Below, piece by piece: positions 1 through 5,322 of a stretch of 5,322 bases of DNA. Both the position numbers and the translations under genes were made by a program. The notes beneath the pieces were generated by a model. That model worked only from the letters and a program-made list of their open reading frames with translations, did no database searches and was not told the DNA's origin. How positions within the stretch are numbered: the first letter of the stretch is position 1; the number at the start of each line of letters is the position of its first letter. The stretch comes from JBOHUX01 sp050734915 (GTDB taxonomy: Bacteria; Chloroflexota; Dormibacteria; Dormibacterales; Dormibacteraceae): positions 1-5,322 of the forward strand of contig JBOHUX010000161.1 in the NCBI GenBank assembly GCA_050734915.1. Direction: 5' to 3'.

Positions 1-918
1 AAGGGAACGAAGTCGAAGAAGGCGCCCGGGTTCCTGGTCAGCCGGCCGGCGCTGGCCGGCGCGGGGGTGGGGCTCGTGTTCGCGACCATCTTCTGCCCGC
101 CCGCCCGGCGCGGGAAGGACATCGCGGGCGGCTTCGTGTACCGGAGCGCGCGTGAAGCGCACCTGATCGCACGAGCCCAGCTCGGCTACTACCGGAGCGT
201 CGGGCTGCCCCTGGTCCGATCGGCCGCCGAGCTGGAGGAGCACGTCCGCGGCTGGCGCCCGGGCAGGCTCGCCGCGCTCCTGCTCATGGAGGGCGCCGAC
301 CCCATCGAGACGCCCGCCCAGGTGGGGGAGTGGGTGCGCGCGGGCGTCCGCGCCGTTGGCCTCTCCTGGGCCCGGACCCGGTATGCGGGGGGCACCGGTG
401 CCCCGGGCGGCCTCACCGAGGAAGGCGTGCGGCTGCTCCGGTCGATGCGCCGCCGCGGGCTGATCCTGGACCTCAGCCATCTGGCCGACCAGTCGATCTC
501 GGACGCGCTGGGGCTGTGGACCGGCCCCGTGATGGCGTCCCACAGCAACTCGCGGGCGGTCACCGGTCGGCAGCGTGAGCTTCCCGACCAGGTCCTGGCC
601 GAGCTCGCGCGCCGCGGGGGGGTGGCCGGCGTCAGCTTCTACCGATCGCACCTGGGCGTGAGCGGCCGGGCCGGCCCGGGGGACGTGGTGCGGATGGTCC
701 GGCGCCTCGCCGACGCCACCGGAGGGCCCGAGCACGTCGGCATCGGCAGCGACCTCGACGGCGGCTTCGGGGCGGACCGAGCTCCCATCCGCGGGCTCGG
801 CGAGCTGCCGGCTCTGGGCGGGCTCCTGGAGCGGCACTTCAGCCCCGCGCAGGTGGAGGGGATCCTGGGGCTGAACTGGATCGAGTTCCTGCGGCGGTCG
901 CTGCCCGCGGCGGCATAG
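1..918 (+). CDS. membrane dipeptidase-like protein (peptidase M19 family), 5'-truncated by window edge
   Basis: Likely a zinc-dependent dipeptidase of the renal dipeptidase (M19) family, which cleaves dipeptides. The frame is open from base 1, so the true start lies upstream; the in-frame GTG at 67 falls inside a conserved strand (VGLVFATIF) and is not a start. About 305 residues are visible. By alignment to human membrane dipeptidase from memory, the bridging metal Glu is in MEGADP (codon 289-291), metal His residues are in DLSH (478-480) and ASHSN (541-543), the substrate Arg is in the following RQRELPD, and the catalytic-region Asp is in GSDLDG (751-753). The N-terminal HxD metal pair would lie outside the window. 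The usual substrate-binding His (human His152) aligns with Trp (367-369, GLSW), so substrate range may differ. The family also includes non-dipeptidase hydrolases. The stop is TAG at 916-918. The kinase gene follows after 55 bases on the same strand, so co-transcription is possible but unproven. Confidence 0.88.
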   Translation, partial: KGTKSKKAPGFLVSRPALAGAGVGLVFATIFCPPARRGKDIAGGFVYRSAREAHLIARAQLGYYRSVGLPLVRSAAELEEHVRGWRPGRLAALLLMEGADPIETPAQVGEWVRAGVRAVGLSWARTRYAGGTGAPGGLTEEGVRLLRSMRRRGLILDLSHLADQSISDALGLWTGPVMASHSNSRAVTGRQRELPDQVLAELARRGGVAGVSFYRSHLGVSGRAGPGDVVRMVRRLADATGGPEHVGIGSDLDGGFGADRAPIRGLGELPALGGLLERHFSPAQVEGILGLNWIEFLRRSLPAAA

Positions 919-928
919 GGCGCCGCCG
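908..928 (+). terminator. small GC hairpin over the dipeptidase stop codon, possible weak terminator
   Basis: A perfect 7-bp stem pairs CGGCGGC (908-914) with GCCGCCG (922-928) around a 7-base loop that holds part of the TAG stop. No T-run follows, so it is not a canonical intrinsic terminator. In DNA this GC-rich, such stems arise easily by chance. The rest of the 919-973 gap shows no recognisable promoter or strong ribosome binding site. Confidence 0.2.
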
Positions 929-973
929 GGACCACTCCTGCAAAGATCGCCCACCTCGAGCGTTTACCCAGGC

Positions 974-2263
974 GTGCTTTCGTCAACGGCCGGCGCCGGC
1001 ATCGGGCCGGGCTCCCGGCTGGGTTCCTACGTGATCGAGGAGAAGATCGGGCAGGGAGCGATGGGCCTTGTCTATCGCGGGCGCCACCAGGACCTCGACC
1101 GCCCGGTCGCCGTCAAGGTCCTGCAGTCGCTGACGCCGGAGGCCGAGGCGGTCCCCCGGTTCCGCCGGGAGGCGCAGGCGATCAGCCGCCTCCGGCATCC
1201 CAACATCCTCACCCTCTACGACTACGGGGAGGTGGGATCGACGCCCTACATGATCATCGAGTACCTGCCTCGGGGCACCCTCGCCGAACAGCTCGCCGGC
1301 GGCGCGCGCCCGGACCGCGCGGAGGCGCTCCGGATTCTGGAGGAGGTGGGGGCGGCGCTCGACCACGCCCATTCGAAGGGCATCGTGCACCGCGATGTCA
1401 AGCCCGCCAACGTGCTCATCGCCGCCGACGGCAGCGCCGTGCTGGCCGACTTCGGGCTGGCCCGCCTGATGCAGTCCTCGGCCCGGACGGCGAGCGGGAT
1501 CAGCGTCGGCACGCCGTACTACATGGCGCCCGAGCAGGCGACCGGCGCCGAGGTGGGGGCGGCCGCCGACCGGTACGCTCTCGCGACCGTCGCCTATGAG
1601 CTGCTGGCGGGGCGGCGCCCCTTCGACGGGGACGAGGTCCTGAAGGTGCTCTACGCGAAGGTGCATGCTGACCCGGAGCCGCCCTCGGCGGGCGATCCCG
1701 ACCTGCCGCTGGCGGTGGACGCGGTCATCCTGCGCGGACTGAGCCGCGATCCCGCGGCCCGCTGGCCGACCTGCCAGGAGATGATCCGCGCGCTCGGGAT
1801 GGCGCTCGTCTCGGTGGCACCGACCATGCTCCTCCCCCGGTCCGTGCCGGCGCCCGCCGCCGGCCCCTCGGCTCCCATGGCCGCCCGGCCGCGGACGCCC
1901 CGCCGCGGCCGGTCCCGCCGACTCCCGGGCCGTCTGATCGCCGCCGGGGTGGCCGTCCTCGCCCTCGCCGGGACCTGGGTCCTGATTCATCACGCGTCCG
2001 GCGCCCCCACGCTGAAGGGGCAGGCGGGGCGGCCGGGGAGCCTGGTCGCCTATTCCGCGAGTCACCTCCAGATGGGGCTCAGGGTCCACTTCTTCGTCGA
2101 CGGGGTGCCCATCGGAGGGGCCACCGTGGACCCCTCCGGCCAGGTCCATGAGTCGTTTCGGATCCCGCTCCGGCAGCCGCCCGGGCAGTACACCGTCGAG
2201 GGCTGCTGGAGCGGCTCCTGCCCGCTCCGGGGCACCCTCCAGGTGACCGCCGGGGCGAGCTGA
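974..2263 (+). CDS. receptor-type serine/threonine protein kinase with C-terminal extracytoplasmic Ig-like domain
   Basis: A Hanks-type (PknB-like) Ser/Thr kinase of 429 residues, expected to phosphorylate itself and cytoplasmic targets in response to an outside signal. Visible in order: Gly-rich loop IGQGAMGLVY (25-34); VAVK Lys48; helix-C Glu66; catalytic HRD Asp141 with Asn146; DFG Asp159; GTPYYMAPE ending at Glu187; Asp199 of subdomain IX; and Arg263 near the end of the fold at about residue 275. All catalytic residues are present, and HRD makes it an RD kinase, so activation-loop Ser/Thr (168-180) probably control activity. A Pro/Ala/Arg-rich linker (about 276-320) ends in a very basic stretch before one membrane helix (321-339), giving an inside-to-outside orientation. 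The last 90 residues look like a bacterial Ig-like beta domain (FFVDGVPIGGATVDPSG, then PGQYTVEG) with Cys411 and Cys416, instead of PASTA repeats. The start is a GTG without a clear Shine-Dalgarno sequence; the next in-frame GTG (codon 20) would enter the kinase fold. The kinase call is firm; the ligand is unknown. Confidence 0.95.
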   Translation: MLSSTAGAGIGPGSRLGSYVIEEKIGQGAMGLVYRGRHQDLDRPVAVKVLQSLTPEAEAVPRFRREAQAISRLRHPNILTLYDYGEVGSTPYMIIEYLPRGTLAEQLAGGARPDRAEALRILEEVGAALDHAHSKGIVHRDVKPANVLIAADGSAVLADFGLARLMQSSARTASGISVGTPYYMAPEQATGAEVGAAADRYALATVAYELLAGRRPFDGDEVLKVLYAKVHADPEPPSAGDPDLPLAVDAVILRGLSRDPAARWPTCQEMIRALGMALVSVAPTMLLPRSVPAPAAGPSAPMAARPRTPRRGRSRRLPGRLIAAGVAVLALAGTWVLIHHASGAPTLKGQAGRPGSLVAYSASHLQMGLRVHFFVDGVPIGGATVDPSGQVHESFRIPLRQPPGQYTVEGCWSGSCPLRGTLQVTAGAS

Positions 2264-2298
2264 GCCGGGGCGGAGCCCGCGTCTCGCCCCGCCTCAGC
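2259..2298. terminator. candidate bidirectional terminator hairpin spanning both convergent stop codons
   Basis: Arms GCTGAGCCGGGGCG (2259-2272) and CGCCCCGCCTCAGC (2285-2298) pair over 14 positions with one C-C mismatch (2265/2292), leaving a 12-base loop. The kinase TGA (2261-2263) lies in the left arm and the sdhB TGA (complement of 2294-2296) in the right arm, so the two stops pair with each other. The hairpin can form in transcripts from either strand. No T-run follows on either side, so termination, if any, would be non-canonical or factor-assisted, or the stem may protect 3' ends. The structure is directly visible; the role is inferred from its place between convergent genes. Confidence 0.5.
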
Positions 2299-3160
2299 CC
2301 TCCCGGATCGGGCGCTTGCCCCGAGTCGGCGTCTCCTCCGGCTTCCGCGTGCGCCGGCCCGCGAACAGGCGCCCGACGGCGCGGACGGGATCGAAGTAGA
2401 TGTCGTCCATCCGCTCCTTGAGGGGGATGATGGCGTTGTCGGTGATGTGGATGTGCTCGGGGCACACCTCCGTGCAGCACTTGGTGATGTTGCACATGCC
2501 CGCCCCCGCCTCGCCGCGAAGCATCGGGGTGCGGTCGAGGACGTCCTTGGGGTGCATCTCCAGGGTCGCCATCCGGATCATGAAGCGGGGCCCGAAGAAG
2601 GCGTCCTCGCGGTCGTGGTTGCGGAGCACGTGGCAGACGTCCTGGCAGAGGAAGCACTCGATGCACTTCCGGAACTCGATCACCCGATCCACGTCCTCCT
2701 GCGCCATCCGCCAGGGCTCCGGGCTGGCCAGGGCCGCCGCGGAGGGCGTGAAGGGCGGGATTCGCCGGTTGACCTCGTAGTTCCAACTGACGTCGGTGAC
2801 GAGGTCGCGGACGAGGGGGAAGGTATGCATGGGGCGCACCGTGACGTCGCCCTCCGGATACTGCGAGAGCCGCGTCTTGCACATCAGCTGGGGAAAGCCG
2901 TTGATCTCGGCGGAGCAGGAGCCGCACTTGGCGGCCTTGCAGTTCCAGCGCACGGCGAGGTCGCCCTCCAGGTGCGACTGCACCCAGAGCACCGCGTCGA
3001 GGACCACCATGCCCTCCTGGACCGGCACCTGGTAGGTGACAAGGCGTGTGCCGGAGGCGGCATCACCGCGCTGGACGTGGAGGCGCACCGTCCTCTCGGC
3101 CGCCTCCGGCTCGGCCTGGGAATCGGGCTCCGGGTCTTCGATCCTCTCCGCCACTGACAC
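2294..3160 (-). CDS. sdhB: succinate dehydrogenase/fumarate reductase iron-sulfur subunit, Sdh1-type
   Basis: The iron-sulfur subunit of complex II, which carries electrons from the FAD of SdhA to quinone at the membrane. The 288-residue protein has an N-terminal ferredoxin-like domain with [2Fe-2S] ligands Cys74, Cys79, Cys82 and Cys94 (RWNCKAAKCGSCSAEINGFP region). The C-terminal domain has CIECFLCQDVC (Cys166, 169, 172, 176) and MCNITKCCTEVCP (Cys223, 228, 229, 233). By analogy with E. coli SdhB, Cys166/169/172/233 bind [4Fe-4S] and Cys176/223/229 bind [3Fe-4S]; Cys228 is extra. The motifs resemble the mycobacterial Rv0247c (Sdh1) protein as I remember it. The chosen start is GTG at 3160-3158, with AAGGGG five bases upstream; a second in-frame GTG at 3154-3152 is possible and would remove two residues. 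The first ~20 residues are an acidic, Glu/Pro-rich extension. It is the last gene of the block, 11 bases after the sdhA stop, and its own stop lies in the convergent hairpin. Confidence 0.95.
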   Translation of the reverse strand: MSVAERIEDPEPDSQAEPEAAERTVRLHVQRGDAASGTRLVTYQVPVQEGMVVLDAVLWVQSHLEGDLAVRWNCKAAKCGSCSAEINGFPQLMCKTRLSQYPEGDVTVRPMHTFPLVRDLVTDVSWNYEVNRRIPPFTPSAAALASPEPWRMAQEDVDRVIEFRKCIECFLCQDVCHVLRNHDREDAFFGPRFMIRMATLEMHPKDVLDRTPMLRGEAGAGMCNITKCCTEVCPEHIHITDNAIIPLKERMDDIYFDPVRAVGRLFAGRRTRKPEETPTRGKRPIREG

Positions 3161-3165
3161 GGCTG

Positions 3166-3171
3166 CCCCTT
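3166..3171 (-). promoter_or_regulatory. Shine-Dalgarno sequence of sdhB
   Basis: On the minus strand AAGGGG begins right after the sdhA TAG stop and ends five bases before the GTG at 3160. It favours that GTG over the second one at 3154 and suggests coupled translation of sdhA and sdhB. Confidence 0.6.
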
Positions 3172-4923
3172 CTAATCCTGCCTTTCGTAGTCCAGCGAGA
3201 ACTTGGTCTCGATGATCTTCATCATCTCCGTCGGGATGACCGGCTTGGCCTCCCGCCGCACCCGCATCGACCCGTCGTGGGACTGATCGACCACGAAGTT
3301 CACCCTCTCCAGCTTGGGATCGTAGTCCGGGAAGTCGCCGCGCGCATGGGCGCCCCGGCTCTCGCGCCGTTCGATCGCGCATCGGATCACCGCCTCGGCG
3401 TTGGCGATCATGTGCTGAACGTCGAGCGCGGTGTGCCAGCCGGGGTTGAACGCCGTGCCGTTGGGTCCGCCGGTGCCGCAGCGCGCGGCGCGCTCCTTGA
3501 GGGCGAGCAGCTTCTCCAGCCCCGCCTCGAGGCCCGCCTCGTCGCGGATGATGGGGGCGTGCGTCGTCATCACGTCCTGGAGCTCGGCATGGAGCAGGTA
3601 GGGGCTCTCGCCGTCGCGGTGCAGGGGCGCCTCCATCCGCTCCACGTGCCCGGCGACCAGCCTCATGTCGGCGCCCGGCAGGCTCGGGTGGTCCTGCGCG
3701 TAGGCGGCCGCGGCGTCGCCCGCGCGCTTGCCGAACACGAGCAGGTCGGAGAGCGAGTTGCCACCCAGCCGGTTGGCTCCGTGGAGGCCACAGGCCACCT
3801 CGCCGGCGGCGTACAGCCCCTCGAGGTTGGTCCCTCCTGTCTCCGCCTCGACGCGGACTCCTCCCATCGCATAGTGGATGGTGGGCGCCACCTCCATCGG
3901 CTCCCTGGTGATGTCGATGCCGGCCAGCTTGTGGAACTGCTCCCACATCGAGGGCAGGCGGCGCTTGACGTAGGTCCCGTCGAGGTGGGTGACGGAGAGG
4001 AAGACTCCGCCGTGGGGCGAGCCGCGCCCTTCGTTGACCTCCTGGTTGATGGCGCGCGACACCACGTCCCGGGTGGACAACTCCATCCGCTGGGGGTCGT
4101 AGGTCTCCATGAAGCGGTCGCCCTCCGAGTTGCGGAGGAGACCGCCCTCGCCGCGCACGCTCTCGGTGACCAGGATGCCCTTGACACCGGGCGGCCAGAC
4201 CATGCCGGTGGGGTGGAACTGGACCATCTCGCAGTCCTGGAGCTCCGCCCCCGCCCGGTAGGCGAGGGCCGTGCCGTCGCCGGTGCACTCCCAGGAGTTG
4301 GACGTGACCCGGTAGATCTTGCCCCAGCCGCCCGTCGCCAGCAGTACCGCGTGGGCCCGGAAGAGGATCAGCCGGGCGTCCGAACGCCGGTAGGCGAGGG
4401 CGCCCACCACCCGGCCGTCGCGCACCACCAGCGCCGTGGCGGTGGTCTCCATGAAGACGTCCACCTTGTCCTGGTGGACGAGATGGTCCTGCAGCGCGCG
4501 GATCAGCTCGAGGCCGGTCCGGTCGCCGATGTGGGCTAGGCGCGGATAGGTGTGGCCGCCGAACGAGCGCTGGTGGATGAGTCCGTGGCGGTTGCGATCG
4601 AAGATGGCGCCCCAGCGCTCGAGCTCCAGGATCCGTTCCGGGGCCTCGCGCGCGTGGATCTCGGCCATCCGCCAGTTGTTGAGGAGCTTGCCCCCGTTCA
4701 TGGTGTCGGCGAAGTGGGTCTGCCAGCTGTCCAGCTCGGCCACGTTGGCGAGCGCGCAGGCGGCGCCTCCCTCCGCCATCACCGTGTGCGCCTTGCCGAG
4801 CAGCGACTTGCACACGACCGCCACCTTCAGCCCCGCCGCCGCGACGGCGATCGCCCCCCGCATGCCGGCGCCCCCCGCGCCGATCACGAGGACGTCGGTT
4901 TCGACGGTCTCCGAGACCTCCAT
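3172..4923 (-). CDS. sdhA: succinate dehydrogenase/fumarate reductase flavoprotein subunit, Sdh1-type
   Basis: The catalytic subunit of complex II, oxidising succinate to fumarate (or the reverse) on the cytoplasmic side. The 583-residue protein starts with a Rossmann FAD motif GAGGAG (15-20), followed by KAHTVMAEGG, where His46 matches the histidine that binds FAD covalently in complex II. Active-site residues by analogy with E. coli SdhA are His237 (QFHPTG), Arg285 (STRDVV, proton-shuttle Arg), His350 (IHYAMGG) and Arg385 (HGANRLGGNSL). RRESRGAHARGDFPDYD near the C-terminus is the family signature. Stretches such as VCKSLLGKAHTVMAEGG and GGHTYPRLAHIGDRTG look like mycobacterial Rv0248c, though this protein seems about 60 residues shorter, mainly between RFMETYD and STRDVV. 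The start is ATG (4923-4921), 37 bases after the anchor stop, with AGGG eight bases upstream. The frame stays open to 5301, but that extension overlaps the anchor gene and lacks family character. Direction of catalysis in vivo cannot be told from sequence. Confidence 0.97.
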   Translation of the reverse strand: MEVSETVETDVLVIGAGGAGMRGAIAVAAAGLKVAVVCKSLLGKAHTVMAEGGAACALANVAELDSWQTHFADTMNGGKLLNNWRMAEIHAREAPERILELERWGAIFDRNRHGLIHQRSFGGHTYPRLAHIGDRTGLELIRALQDHLVHQDKVDVFMETTATALVVRDGRVVGALAYRRSDARLILFRAHAVLLATGGWGKIYRVTSNSWECTGDGTALAYRAGAELQDCEMVQFHPTGMVWPPGVKGILVTESVRGEGGLLRNSEGDRFMETYDPQRMELSTRDVVSRAINQEVNEGRGSPHGGVFLSVTHLDGTYVKRRLPSMWEQFHKLAGIDITREPMEVAPTIHYAMGGVRVEAETGGTNLEGLYAAGEVACGLHGANRLGGNSLSDLLVFGKRAGDAAAAYAQDHPSLPGADMRLVAGHVERMEAPLHRDGESPYLLHAELQDVMTTHAPIIRDEAGLEAGLEKLLALKERAARCGTGGPNGTAFNPGWHTALDVQHMIANAEAVIRCAIERRESRGAHARGDFPDYDPKLERVNFVVDQSHDGSMRVRREAKPVIPTEMMKIIETKFSLDYERQD

Positions 4924-4931
4924 CAACGGAA

Positions 4932-4935
4932 CCCT
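4932..4935 (-). promoter_or_regulatory. weak Shine-Dalgarno sequence of sdhA
   Basis: AGGG on the minus strand lies eight bases before the ATG at 4923-4921, inside the 37-base gap after the anchor gene. It supports this ATG, which sits directly before the FAD-binding strand of SdhA. Nothing else is recognised in the gap. Confidence 0.4.
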
Positions 4936-4960
4936 GGCGGCATGGGTGGCGGCCCGGTCC

Positions 4961-5322
4961 TCAGCTGAAGGGGACCCAGCGAGGATCGGCGAGGACGCCG
5001 TGCATGAGCAGGCGGATGTAGATGTCCACCACGGCGACCGAGCAGAGGCTCGCCCAGGCCCACCGGTCGTGCGCGATGTTGAGGACGGTGACCCCCTTCC
5101 AGAGCTTGAATCGAGCGCGCGCTGTCTGTGAGCAGCTGAAGCAGTCGATGCCGCCGCCGGCCAGGTGGCGGAGGGCGTGGCAGCCGAAGGTGTAGCCGCT
5201 GAGGAGGACCACGTTGACGAGCATGAGGACGGTGCCGGCACCGATGCCCCAATTGCCACCGAACCGGAACGCGAAGAAGACGTCGTACCAGAGGAAGCCA
5301 ACCTGGATCATCGTCACGTAGA
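4961..5322 (-). CDS. sdhC: succinate dehydrogenase membrane anchor subunit, Sdh1-type, 5'-truncated by window edge
   Basis: Probably the quinone-reducing membrane anchor of the complex II encoded with sdhA and sdhB. About 120 C-terminal residues are visible. The frame is open to the window edge and a hydrophobic segment is cut there, so the GTG at 5317 is unlikely to be the real start. Counting from that codon, hydrophobic stretches lie at about 3-17, 25-44 and 87-104, consistent with membrane helices. Between the second and third is GCHALRHLAGGGIDCFSC (45-62), with Cys46, His47, His51, Cys59 and Cys62 close together. Such a set could ligate an Fe-S cluster; published work on mycobacterial Sdh1, as I recall, describes a membrane-embedded Rieske-type cluster in its anchor. 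His83 (LNIAHDRWAW) and His106 are also present, so heme ligation cannot be excluded. Identity rests on position, hydrophobicity and resemblance to Sdh1 anchors (SGYTFGCHALRH); the symbol follows operon position. Confidence 0.8.
   Translation of the reverse strand, partial: YVTMIQVGFLWYDVFFAFRFGGNWGIGAGTVLMLVNVVLLSGYTFGCHALRHLAGGGIDCFSCSQTARARFKLWKGVTVLNIAHDRWAWASLCSVAVVDIYIRLLMHGVLADPRWVPFS

Noticed and set aside
919..973. Possible promoter for the kinase gene.
   Set aside because: I could not find a convincing -35/-10 pair or operator-like repeat in this 55-base gap; transcription from upstream is equally possible.
983..2149. Long minus-strand open frame (388 codons) opposite the kinase.
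   Set aside because: It mirrors the kinase codons, is Gly/Arg/His-rich without motifs, and has no convincing start context.
3046..4539. Long plus-strand open frame (497 codons) opposite sdhA.
   Set aside because: It is antisense to a clear SdhA, is His/Val/Gly/Arg-rich with no recognisable domain, and is typical of mirror frames in GC-rich DNA.
3161..4813. The sdhB reading frame stays open far upstream, giving an apparent 839-residue protein.
   Set aside because: This part lies over sdhA in another frame, is rich in Arg/Pro/Gly without any family motif, and reflects high GC with few stop codons. Only the last 288 residues are SdhB.
4924..5301. Possible N-terminal extension of SdhA to a 709-residue protein.
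   Set aside because: The extension is low-complexity Ser/Ala-rich sequence and overlaps the anchor gene, whose frame shows real membrane helices. The ATG at 4923 sits right before the FAD motif with a plausible ribosome binding site.

Overview
The window comes from a very GC-rich bacterial chromosome. It holds five protein-coding genes in two convergent blocks, and both window edges cut a gene. I see no RNA gene, mobile element, CRISPR array or long repeat, and no gene-free stretch longer than 60 bases. The organism cannot be fixed from the sequence. High GC, a membrane-anchored Hanks-type kinase and a mycobacterial Sdh1-like respiratory complex fit an uncultured high-GC lineage with Actinomycetota/Chloroflexota-like affinities (for example Dormibacterota-type soil bacteria). 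That placement is a low-confidence inference.

Left block, plus strand: the 3' part of a membrane-dipeptidase-like (peptidase M19) gene (1-918, 5' end outside the window). After 55 bases comes a complete receptor-type serine/threonine kinase (974-2263). It has an intact cytoplasmic kinase domain, a basic Pro/Ala-rich juxtamembrane linker, one transmembrane helix and a ~90-residue outer domain that looks Ig-like and carries two closely spaced cysteines.

Right block, minus strand, transcribed from the right edge leftwards: a membrane anchor subunit (4961 to beyond 5322, 5' end outside), the flavoprotein SdhA (3172-4923) and the iron-sulfur protein SdhB (2294-3160). The gaps are only 37 and 11 bases, so this is an operon in the order anchor-flavoprotein-FeS. 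SdhA and SdhB carry all expected FAD, catalytic and Fe-S residues. In sequence style they match the mycobacterial Sdh1 type rather than the classical proteobacterial SdhCDAB. Together they would oxidise succinate to fumarate and pass electrons through FAD and three Fe-S clusters to quinone in the membrane.

The most interesting points are two. The anchor has a Cys-His-x3-His plus Cys-x2-Cys cluster beside a predicted membrane helix, which could bind a Rieske-like extra Fe-S cluster. The 30-base gap between the convergent kinase and sdhB genes sits in an imperfect 14-bp stem whose two arms contain the two opposing TGA stop codons, a compact candidate bidirectional terminator. I found no convincing wholly new system.
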